From: Eubacterium barkeri | Lineage (GTDB): Bacteria; Bacillota; Clostridia; Eubacteriales; Eubacteriaceae | DNA length: 47,761 bases | Direction: 5' to 3' | NCBI RefSeq assembly: GCF_900107125.1 | Contig: NZ_FNOU01000023.1 | Location: 1 to 47,761 of the forward strand | In this document: positions 26,398-33,544 of the stretch, one piece after another | Layout: every line of letters starts with the position of its first letter | How positions within the stretch are numbered: the first letter of the stretch is position 1 | Translations under genes and position numbers: made by a program | The notes under the pieces: generated by a model | Seen by the model: only the letters and a program-made list of their open reading frames with translations | Told to the model about the DNA's origin: nothing | Databases searched by the model: none

Positions 26398-26437
26398 AAT
26401 GTTGAATTAGCAAAAATTTAAATAAGGAGATTTCAAA

Positions 26438-27001
26438 ATGAAAAAGAAAATATTAATTGGCTTAACCCTAATGAGTTTATTCGTAATGATATTTAGCCTA
26501 ACTGGATGTCAGTCGGCTAATAACCCACTTGTGGGAACATGGGCAGCATATCGCTATGATGATGATAATCAATTCTATTATTTTACCGGATTTGTCTCTT
26601 ATAAAAGTAACGGCACTGCACAGGATTATTATGTCGACGGTGAGGGTTATGGCGGTTGGTCTTATAACCTCCGCGATAAAAAAGATACTGTTGTCAGTGC
26701 CTTCCAAGGAACATCGGCATATTATACATATGAATTCAAATATTCAGTTGATGAAAAAAATCGTATCCTCAAAAATGACTTCTCAAAGTCGACCGTAAAA
26801 TATGGAGACGATTATCCTGAAAACTCTCGTGATGTAACCTTTGTAAAATCAGCAGAGCTTGAATATAGCGTTTCCGAGGGAGCAGAAAAAACAGACGATG
26901 TTGTTACTATGAAATTAATTAAGCAAGATGATGAAGATGTAAGTGACGAAGATGTTACTCATATATTCCTAAGAATCGACTCCCTCCCCACCTTTGAGTA
27001 A
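26438..27001 (+). CDS. Lipoprotein, third of three tandem paralogues
   Basis: 187 residues. Signal peptide MKKKILIGLTLMSLFVMIFS with lipobox SLTGC (Cys24), then SANNPLVGTWAAYRYDDDN. It keeps the family ends (YSVDEKNRIL, KYGDDYPEN, RIDSLPTFE). ATAAGGAG precedes the ATG. Gap to the second copy is 40 bp, to the next gene 18 bp. Same operon-like string; function unknown. Confidence 0.8.
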   Translation: MKKKILIGLTLMSLFVMIFSLTGCQSANNPLVGTWAAYRYDDDNQFYYFTGFVSYKSNGTAQDYYVDGEGYGGWSYNLRDKKDTVVSAFQGTSAYYTYEFKYSVDEKNRILKNDFSKSTVKYGDDYPENSRDVTFVKSAELEYSVSEGAEKTDDVVTMKLIKQDDEDVSDEDVTHIFLRIDSLPTFE

Positions 27002-27019
27002 AATAATGGAGATTACTCA

Positions 27020-28438
27020 ATGAAAAAAAATATTCTGAGCAAGTGGTCCTTCTACCTCTTGTTATTCCTCCTTATCCCTCTTTGTACCGCATGTGGATTA
27101 AAGAATACTCCCGCTCACAAGCAAGACTACAAACTCATCGAAGGCACGAATTTTTCCAATGGCTTAGCCTGGATAAAAGGGGCCGATAAAGAGGGTGACC
27201 TCTTTATCGGTGCCATTGATCCCCAAGGCCAGCTTGTTTTTAAGGTGGAGGATGCGGACACCGATGTTGAATTCACCCTCCACGAAGATGGGGAAACACC
27301 AAATACTCATCAGTTTTCCAAATTCAACAGCTGCTCAGCCGTGATGCTTCTCGATGACGGTAGGCATGTCATTATTAATCATGAGGGGAAGATTCTAAAC
27401 ACCTTAGATAAGAATATCGATATTGTCCCCGGTGGTGACTATTATTTAGCCAAACAGGCTCCCAGTGGCTATGCCTACGATATTGCCAAGGTCGGCGTTC
27501 TCGACAAAGACGGCCAGTGGATTACACCCCTTCACGATATCACCGAGGATGAAAAAGGGTTTTGGAATACCTGCGGAGATTTCCTCACTCGAGAAGAAAC
27601 TGTAAAAACAAAAATCGGGACAGTAAAATACCTCGGGGATAGCTATTTTGTTTCTAAACAATCGAAAAACACCGATACATTCTATTCTCTTTTTTATAAT
27701 GTTCAAACGAATCATTACTTTAAGATTACAATGCCCACCAATGTAGAGAAACAAACAATCTCGAACCTCTATTACTATGATAATCAGTTCTTGGTGGTAT
27801 CCAGTGAATTTATTAACCTCAACGACCATCGACATCATTATTATCTTTACAATACCGATGGTTCTTACAATAAAGAACTGGACTTTGGTACGGCGAATAC
27901 CGATTCAGAGCTTCTCACAGACGCAACCTGTGTCTTCGATTCCTCTAAGGGAATCATCTATACCCTTTTTCCCCGGAAGTCCGGAGAACTGGGTAGCCGT
28001 GGCTTCATTGGAGATACGTCCGGTAATCTTTTGTTTGATTTTAAGGATTTAGGCAACGTCAAAATCGAGCGCCTTAAGCTTGCGAATGAAGGGTATATTG
28101 CCGTGGGTATTGAAGGAATCGATGGCTATTATACAACCCTTATGAAATCGGATGGTACCTACTGCTTTGAACCCCGGAAAACCTATGCGTCCGATAAAAT
28201 ACTAACCATCTGTACGGAGGATTACGCCAATAATACCATTGTCATTCAAAGTGATTATGATACCTTTCAGTTAACCGATTTAGAAGGTACTGTAAAAAAG
28301 GAACTGACCTTTGATGATGAAACCTTCTCCCATCGCTTTGCCGATGGCCTCTGTCTCCTTGGCGGTTCCATGGAGTATATCAATACTGAGGGTGATATTA
28401 TTGTAGAGCACAATCCCTTTGCGGAATCTGAAAAATGA
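27020..28438 (+). CDS. WG-repeat-like lipoprotein
   Basis: 472 residues. Signal peptide with lipobox PLCTAC (Cys25). The mature part shows repeated units of the kind F(S/A)NGLAWIKG...GAIDPQGQLVFK, VIINHEGKILN, GVLDKDGQWITPL, YNTDGSYNKELDF, GDTSGNLLFDF and FADGLCLLGGSMEYINTEGDIIVE, which resemble WG/KWG repeats that build a beta-propeller-like or repeat fold. Codon use is a little more GC-rich than the preceding lipoproteins. Its TGA overlaps the ATG of the next gene (ATGA), so the two are translationally coupled. Function unknown; surface binding is a guess from the repeats. Confidence 0.75.
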   Translation: MKKNILSKWSFYLLLFLLIPLCTACGLKNTPAHKQDYKLIEGTNFSNGLAWIKGADKEGDLFIGAIDPQGQLVFKVEDADTDVEFTLHEDGETPNTHQFSKFNSCSAVMLLDDGRHVIINHEGKILNTLDKNIDIVPGGDYYLAKQAPSGYAYDIAKVGVLDKDGQWITPLHDITEDEKGFWNTCGDFLTREETVKTKIGTVKYLGDSYFVSKQSKNTDTFYSLFYNVQTNHYFKITMPTNVEKQTISNLYYYDNQFLVVSSEFINLNDHRHHYYLYNTDGSYNKELDFGTANTDSELLTDATCVFDSSKGIIYTLFPRKSGELGSRGFIGDTSGNLLFDFKDLGNVKIERLKLANEGYIAVGIEGIDGYYTTLMKSDGTYCFEPRKTYASDKILTICTEDYANNTIVIQSDYDTFQLTDLEGTVKKELTFDDETFSHRFADGLCLLGGSMEYINTEGDIIVEHNPFAESEK

Positions 28439-28953
28439 TTATTCTCATTTCCGGTAGTACCGTCGCCATTATTATGGAAGTCATCCTTTTGATGCTACTT
28501 CCTGTAGAAGCCGTCCATACCGTGGTTAATGTTGTCCGTTTTATTCTGATAATTAGCACTGTTTTATCCTGCGTGTTCACTTTAGGGAATATTTTGGATG
28601 ATTATCCCGAGGATTACACTATTAGCAAAATCTTTCGGGGACTATTATGTATCCTGATAACAATAATGGCAGCGATTGTAGTGTATGCCATTCTTTCTGA
28701 TTTGGCAACAGTTGAAACACCATTATGGATTGTTATCCAATCCATAATGAGTGTTGGCTTTATTATACCTATTTCTGTACCAGCCCTTTTCCTTATTATT
28801 GACTTACAGGATTATAGTTTAAAAGAAGAGTGTTTTAGCACAATATTGCGTTTTATTGCAAGTGGTATTTATATTTACTTAATGTATCGTTTCTTTGGTT
28901 TTCATTACATTGCTGTTTTTAAACCCATATTACAATTCTTACATCTTCAGTAA
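28435..28953 (+). CDS. Four- to five-span membrane protein, paralogue A
   Basis: 172 residues, nearly all hydrophobic, with spans around 5-20, 30-50, 65-85, 95-120 and 130-165. It shares with the next protein the blocks HTVVNVVRFILII, DDYPEDYTISKIFRGLLC and AILSDL, so both arose by duplication. It starts within the stop codon of the WG-repeat lipoprotein. No known family recognised; a partner or immunity role for the lipoproteins is possible but unsupported. Confidence 0.72.
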   Translation: MIILISGSTVAIIMEVILLMLLPVEAVHTVVNVVRFILIISTVLSCVFTLGNILDDYPEDYTISKIFRGLLCILITIMAAIVVYAILSDLATVETPLWIVIQSIMSVGFIIPISVPALFLIIDLQDYSLKEECFSTILRFIASGIYIYLMYRFFGFHYIAVFKPILQFLHLQ

Positions 28954-28971
28954 TAATGATTGGAGCGTGCT

Positions 28972-29517
28972 ATGATTCTTGTTATTCCATTTGAGGTCGT
29001 TTTTTTCCTTTTTATGATACTCATGGTTTTTATGATTCCCCCCAGCATCATTCATACGGTTGTCTCGGTGGCCCAAATTATTATTATCATATTCTATATC
29101 ATTGCAATTATCACTTCAATTTATGCAATTTATGACGATGATTATCACAATCCTGCCAGTAAATTTTTCCGAACGTTATTATGTACCATCATCCTGATTT
29201 TACTGGGCGTAATGAACCACGGAATTCTCTCGGACCTCAACTATAATACAACGGATTTCTGGCTAATCTTAAAAACATTTTCCGCTGGAATCACCATGCT
29301 TTTCTTTGGCTTTATTGGTGGCTGGATTGTACTTGAACTGAGTAGCGGAGATTATTCCTTTGAAGAGAGTACAACAGAAGCAGTCCTTTATCTTTTGATT
29401 ATCTTCGGAAGCATTGTTTTTATTGTCTTTACTTTTGGAACTTTTAAACAAGATTATATGGAAGTCTGGAACTGGACGCTACAAAAAATAGGTTCACTAT
29501 TCAACTTCATTTTCTAA
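28972..29517 (+). CDS. Four- to five-span membrane protein, paralogue B
   Basis: 181 residues from the ATG at 28972, which has GGAG ten bases upstream; a TTG at 28960 would add four residues. Hydrophobic spans as in paralogue A, with shared HTVVSVAQIIIII, DDDYHNPASKFFRTLLC and GILSDL. It ends about 77 bp before the right 23-bp repeat, so it is the last gene of the island. Function unknown. Confidence 0.72.
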   Translation: MILVIPFEVVFFLFMILMVFMIPPSIIHTVVSVAQIIIIIFYIIAIITSIYAIYDDDYHNPASKFFRTLLCTIILILLGVMNHGILSDLNYNTTDFWLILKTFSAGITMLFFGFIGGWIVLELSSGDYSFEESTTEAVLYLLIIFGSIVFIVFTFGTFKQDYMEVWNWTLQKIGSLFNFIF

Positions 29518-29594
29518 TGGTATTCTGCCATTTCTTACCCTGGCAGTAGCTGAATCAATACCGCCGTGTCGCATGCCTTGATATAAATTTATCC

Positions 29595-29617
29595 TTACTG
29601 CGGCGTTGGCATAGTCT
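29595..29617. repeat. 23-bp direct repeat, right copy; possible attR
   Basis: Identical to the pta 3' end at 21542-21564. It is not part of any gene here. The bases TTATCC precede this copy and follow the left copy, which may be chance. Confidence 0.85.
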
Positions 29618-29635
29618 AACGATTTAATCAACCCT

Positions 29636-29695
29636 AAAAAAGCTTCCTGCTGTGCATTCTCCTTAAAATGGGGATTACACACCGGAAGCTTTTTA
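29636..29695. terminator. Bidirectional terminator between the island and hyuA
   Basis: AAAAAGCTTCC (29637-29647) pairs with GGAAGCTTTTT (29684-29694), and the arms extend inward (TGTG/CACA and TCTCC/GGGGA). T runs occur on both strands. It ends the minus-strand hyuA transcript and may once have ended pta. Confidence 0.8.
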
Positions 29696-29706
29696 TTTTT
29701 ATCTTT

Positions 29707-31383
29707 TTATTTCAGCTTAAGCCCTGTGGCCTTGGCTACGGCCCATACATTGGTATGGACGTAGCGCTCCCGCCAGCCAATTTTTTCCACCACTTCTTCC
29801 ACAAACACCTGGGTGTGGACCGACTCTGCACCCTGTCCTCTAGCCGCTTTCAGGCTGCGCACTTCCACTTCCCGAGAGACCCAGGTCACTGCCGCATCTT
29901 TGTTGGTAAAACTTTTACACTGCCCGACCACATGGGCCACGTAGCCGTCGTTGACCTCATCGGGCCGAACCATGGCCTCCACCCGTTCCTCCACAGCAGC
30001 ACAGGCGGCGCCCACGGCATTGGCCACCTCATAATGCTCTGGAATCACCACCCGGTCCCCAGCTTCTGCCAGCTTACCATACCAGGTCCCTGCCGGAGCG
30101 CCGATGGCGATGATGGGGAAAGCCGCCAACAGATCCTCCGACCGGTCCACCGGCCCCTGCATCCGGGCCACATACCCCACCTCCGGCTCCGCATCCTCCG
30201 GTTCATGGTGGCGGTACTGAGCCAGTACCTCCCCTTGGATCGTCTCCAGAATGACATCTTGTGCTGCGGCCAGGTAATCTGCCATGGACTGGCCGCAGGC
30301 CTGGGCCTGGACCTCCGCCGCCGTCCTGGCATCATCAGGGGACCATTTGACGTACTCTCCGGTCAGGTGCAGGATATCCGTCGGAGTCAATCCGTCCCCA
30401 CCACCCCGGCAGGCCGGCAGGATGCGTCGTCCTGTCAACCTGGGCCCCCCGTCCTCACCAATGATCTGGGTGTCGCCCCCCAGGCCGAAGGTATTAATCT
30501 GCACCGAATTCACCTGGGTCTGCCAGCTGCCCACATGGGCTCCGATGGGAGACAATGCCAGGGTATTTCCCCGGACGATGCCGCTGTCCGTGGTGGTCCC
30601 CCCCATATCGATCACAACACCGTCTGAGGTATTGGCCAAAGCCAGTGCCCCAATGACACTGGCCGCCGGACCGGAAAGGATGGATTCAATGGGTTTTTCC
30701 CGGATGAAATCCAAACTGGCCAGATTGCCGTCTCCCTTTACCATGAAGATGGGTGACCGGATGCTCAGTACAGCCAGAGATTGCTCCACTGCCTGGATAA
30801 AGCCCTCAATAATGGGAATTAAACTGGCATTGAGCACCGTGGTCACCGTTCGGTCATGGAAACCCAGCTTGCTGGAAAGGGTGTGGCTGCACACCACGGG
30901 TACCCCGCAGCGTTTTTCGACCTCCGCCTTCACCGCCAGCTCCTGCACGGCATTCCGCACACTCATCATTCCAGCAACAGCCACGGCTTCCACTCGTCCT
31001 GTAAGCCTGTCACAGGCCGTGGCAACCTCATCGGGATTCAAAGGAATAACCTCCTTGCCCTTGACGTTGATCCGTCCTTCGATGCGCACCATCTCACCCT
31101 GGGGCAGCCCACCCCTGGGGGGCTCCCCGATGATAATCAGCCCCGCTGGCCGCCCTTCCCCCTCAACAATGGCATTGGTGGCCAGGGTGGTGGACAATAC
31201 CACCTTGGTGATATCCGCTGGATCTGCAATGCCCAAAGCCCCAACACTCTGGCTGATGCCAAGGGATAAATCCTGCCGGGTCGTGGGGGCTTTCGCTTTG
31301 GCTAAGACGGTATTGGTTTCCTGTTTAAATAAAACGGCGTCGGTATAGGTTCCGCCGGTATCGATTCCTAGTACAATGCTCAT
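29707..31383 (-). CDS. Hydantoinase/oxoprolinase A-type ATPase, stand-alone
   Basis: 558 residues. The N-terminal Hydant_A_N domain has the phosphate-binding GIDTGGTYTDAVLF; the main Hydantoinase_A domain has FMVKGDGNL, SGPAASVIGA and VIDMGGTTTDSGIV. This is the HyuA fold that couples ATP to ring opening of hydantoins or oxoproline. The usual HyuB partner is absent here. The C-terminal 200 residues differ from classical HyuA and contain ERVEAMVRPDEV and a basic end (KATGLKLK). Shorter stand-alone versions are common in Clostridia and their substrates are unknown. Monocistronic between two terminators. Confidence 0.85.
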   Translation of the reverse strand: MSIVLGIDTGGTYTDAVLFKQETNTVLAKAKAPTTRQDLSLGISQSVGALGIADPADITKVVLSTTLATNAIVEGEGRPAGLIIIGEPPRGGLPQGEMVRIEGRINVKGKEVIPLNPDEVATACDRLTGRVEAVAVAGMMSVRNAVQELAVKAEVEKRCGVPVVCSHTLSSKLGFHDRTVTTVLNASLIPIIEGFIQAVEQSLAVLSIRSPIFMVKGDGNLASLDFIREKPIESILSGPAASVIGALALANTSDGVVIDMGGTTTDSGIVRGNTLALSPIGAHVGSWQTQVNSVQINTFGLGGDTQIIGEDGGPRLTGRRILPACRGGGDGLTPTDILHLTGEYVKWSPDDARTAAEVQAQACGQSMADYLAAAQDVILETIQGEVLAQYRHHEPEDAEPEVGYVARMQGPVDRSEDLLAAFPIIAIGAPAGTWYGKLAEAGDRVVIPEHYEVANAVGAACAAVEERVEAMVRPDEVNDGYVAHVVGQCKSFTNKDAAVTWVSREVEVRSLKAARGQGAESVHTQVFVEEVVEKIGWRERYVHTNVWAVAKATGLKLK

Positions 31384-31445
31384 GGTTCATCCTTTATTAA
31401 ATGTATTATCTTTAGCATAGCACAACTCCAATTATTCCACAAGAA

Positions 31446-31478
31446 ACGGGACAGTAGCCATATCCCATACTGTCCCGT
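31446..31478 (-). terminator. Terminator of the NPKTG surface-protein gene
   Basis: Perfect 11-bp stem ACGGGACAGTA / TACTGTCCCGT with an 11-base loop, 39 bp after the stop codon. Confidence 0.82.
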
Positions 31479-31516
31479 CGCCTTCGTTTATTCAAATCAC
31501 AGGAGGCAGAGCCCAC

Positions 31517-33253
31517 TTAGTTCGTCCTGCGTCCCCTATAAACCCCTGTGATGACAACCGATAAACCAATGAAAAGTATGGCATAATAACCACTGTGCAC
31601 ACCCCAAACACCAGTTTTAGGATTATTGCTGCCCGAAACATCCGGCACCTCCGCCCCCTGTGTAATAATCGCATCGGGCTCAAATGCCTCCAATTGATCC
31701 TCTGCTAGTCCAATTCCGATATACGCATTGGCCCGGCTGGCGGGTTCATTGGACATATAATGATAATAGTAAATGGTGGTTTGCTCCACACCGCCACTAT
31801 TATCAACCGTTGGTGTGTTGATGCGATCCGCTCTGAACAAGCCACCATTCCAAAATTCCAGGGGATTGGCCCGGGTGGGTTTTACCACATAACGCCAATT
31901 GCCATCAGCACCTTCTGGAGGGGTCAGCTTTCCCTCGCCTTCAGAAAAGAAAATGGTGTATAAGTCAACCTTCCCGCCATAATCATCATAGACCTGTTTA
32001 AGCCATTGATTATCAACCAGGTTTCCACTATTTTGATAAGCAACAAAGGGATGCCAAAAATCTGCTCCGGGTTCTATCACTAAGGAACGGACCTTCGTCC
32101 CTACCATTTTGCCAATAATACCCTTCAGCCTTGATTCTGACTTGCCATGGTAAGCCCACATCCGAATTGAATCACTTCCCTGACCACTAGATTCAATGGG
32201 CACCACCTGCTGGGTTGCCGTGGTGTGGATTAGCTTTTCATTTCCCGGATATTGGTAGTAGCGCACATTATCCGGCCTGGGTACAACCTGGTTATCCTTA
32301 ACCAGCTTCTGGACCTTTACAACCTGCTCATCCACCAATTTTAAACGATTCTTCAGCAGACTGCTGTCAACCGGCTGGGTCGGATGAGTCGTGTTCCATT
32401 CGTCAATGGCCTGGATTCGGGCGATGAGGGATAATCGGTCCACCGAAATGACGGATAAATATTTCCCAATGGCATAATTTTGGAAGCTTGCCCAATCCTC
32501 ATAGGATTGGTTCTCCCAATGGTATTTATATTTCATGAGCTGATGATACATCCCAAATAAATCCGATGATCCGGATCCAAAGAGGACCTGCATATTCTCC
32601 GTCATGTAAGAGCCATAGGTATAAGCATCCTCATCATACTTACAAATCGACCCACTGGGTGCTCCCGTTGGCGAAACACCAGTAATGGAATAAACCAATG
32701 TTGCTTCGCGACTTGCTTTTGCCGCTTCTGCGGTGATTGTCCCGTCTTCGTATTGTTGGTCGATGTCCCGCAGGGTCCCATAATAATTTTTAAAATCGCC
32801 ATTCCATTCCGTTTTCATAAACTCATTGAGGTTCTTAATGATATCGCTTTTTACCACCTTTTCGTCGATCATGGCAATTTTCCGAGCCAATTCATCCTGA
32901 TTCTTGATGATGATGTCCAGCTTTGCCACGACTGCGGCATTGGGGTCGTCATCACTGATTCCCATGGCTGCCGCCAATAGTTTTTTTGCACCCCACTGAG
33001 CAAATTTCTCCGGATCCAATCCGACATCAATTAATTCTGCAGCATATTTATAAATGGTCTGGTCATCAATGGAACTGCCGCCATCTTCATCCGGAACTGA
33101 ATCGAAAAAGTTTTGTGCAGCCACCGACATCTCTTCTTGCTCCATCGCCACAGTTTCACTTCCCGGTAAGGAAGCCTGGACAGGTATTCCGTTAAATAAC
33201 ATAACCAACAAACAAAGGCCACAAACCCAATTGGCTTTCCTGAGCTTTTTCAT
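31517..33253 (-). CDS. Cell-surface protein with NPKTG-type sorting signal
   Basis: 578 residues from the ATG at 33253, which has AAGGAGGGT upstream (an ATG at 33292 adds 13 unlikely residues). Signal peptide 1-27 (LFNGIPVQA). A helical N-terminal region follows, with a heptad-like part (VVAKLDIIIKNQDELARKIAMIDEKVV). The middle is Tyr/Trp-rich (YHQLMKYKYHWENQSYEDW) and the C-terminal half looks like a beta-rich binding domain (GADFWHPFVAYQNSG, GNWRYVVKPTRANPLEFWNGG). The end is NPKTG, a hydrophobic helix and RGRRTN, the layout of a sortase substrate with N in place of L. No domain family is recognised. Monocistronic. Confidence 0.78.
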   Translation of the reverse strand: MKKLRKANWVCGLCLLVMLFNGIPVQASLPGSETVAMEQEEMSVAAQNFFDSVPDEDGGSSIDDQTIYKYAAELIDVGLDPEKFAQWGAKKLLAAAMGISDDDPNAAVVAKLDIIIKNQDELARKIAMIDEKVVKSDIIKNLNEFMKTEWNGDFKNYYGTLRDIDQQYEDGTITAEAAKASREATLVYSITGVSPTGAPSGSICKYDEDAYTYGSYMTENMQVLFGSGSSDLFGMYHQLMKYKYHWENQSYEDWASFQNYAIGKYLSVISVDRLSLIARIQAIDEWNTTHPTQPVDSSLLKNRLKLVDEQVVKVQKLVKDNQVVPRPDNVRYYQYPGNEKLIHTTATQQVVPIESSGQGSDSIRMWAYHGKSESRLKGIIGKMVGTKVRSLVIEPGADFWHPFVAYQNSGNLVDNQWLKQVYDDYGGKVDLYTIFFSEGEGKLTPPEGADGNWRYVVKPTRANPLEFWNGGLFRADRINTPTVDNSGGVEQTTIYYYHYMSNEPASRANAYIGIGLAEDQLEAFEPDAIITQGAEVPDVSGSNNPKTGVWGVHSGYYAILFIGLSVVITGVYRGRRTN

Positions 33254-33425
33254 ACCACCCTCCTTAAATAATACCACAAAATCCAATCGCAATCTTTTAC
33301 ATTATATTATCACATTACGATATGATGTCAACGCCAAACGGTACATTCCCCAATCCCTTGATTAAGATTCGAATCTCTTTCATTGATTTTCAAAATTTTC
33401 ATGATTTACAAAAAATACAAAAACC

Positions 33426-33454
33426 TTGACAGTGGTCAGACCAATTAATATAAT
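33426..33454 (+). promoter_or_regulatory. Perfect-consensus sigma-A promoter of the LDH/acyl-CoA dehydrogenase operon
   Basis: TTGACA (33426-33431), exactly 17 bp, TATAAT (33449-33454). Both boxes match consensus and the spacer holds an operator, so the promoter should be very strong unless repressed. Confidence 0.9.
33433..33443. promoter_or_regulatory. Operator O1 inside the promoter spacer
   Basis: TGGTCAGACCA, the same 11-mer as in the lctB operator, placed between the -35 and -10 boxes. Confidence 0.85.
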
Positions 33455-33460
33455 ACTGGT

Positions 33461-33477
33461 AATTGGTCAGACCAATT
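33461..33477. promoter_or_regulatory. Operator O2 over the transcription start
   Basis: AATTGGTCAGACCAATT, a perfect 17-bp palindrome at about +1. Its centre is 31 bp from that of O1, close to three helical turns, so both dimers would sit on one face of the DNA. A weaker half-match, GGTCTGAC, lies at 33499-33506. Confidence 0.87.
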
Positions 33478-33544
33478 AATCCCCATGCTGAATCCATCGG
33501 TCTGACAATCCCTGTGTTTAGAGTGTTCAGAGGAGGAACAGATT

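Larger units (their letters stand above)
21565..29594. mobile_element. AT-rich genomic island inserted at the 3' end of pta
   Basis: About 8 kb lying exactly between two 23-bp direct repeats, one of which is the natural end of pta. It is visibly richer in A+T, with different codon choice, than both flanks, and its genes (XRE regulator, secreted and lipoprotein genes, membrane proteins) have no link to the energy genes around it. Integration that restores the 3' end of a gene is typical for site-specific recombinases, but no integrase, transposase or resolvase gene is present inside. It may be a decayed or non-autonomous element. Confidence 0.65.

Noticed and set aside
29497..29682. Minus-strand frame reading through the right 23-bp repeat
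   Set aside because: It runs through a hairpin and the repeat, has no ribosome site and matches no family I recognise; it looked at first like a recombinase fragment but nothing supports that.
30284..31348. Long open frame (354 codons) on the plus strand opposite hyuA
   Set aside because: It is fully antisense to a conserved gene, has no ribosome site, and the translation is low-complexity in the way shadow frames of GC-rich codons are.
11738..33477. The shared operators as mobile repeats
   Set aside because: They are short perfect palindromes placed precisely at promoter elements of functionally related operons, which fits regulation much better than repeat spread.
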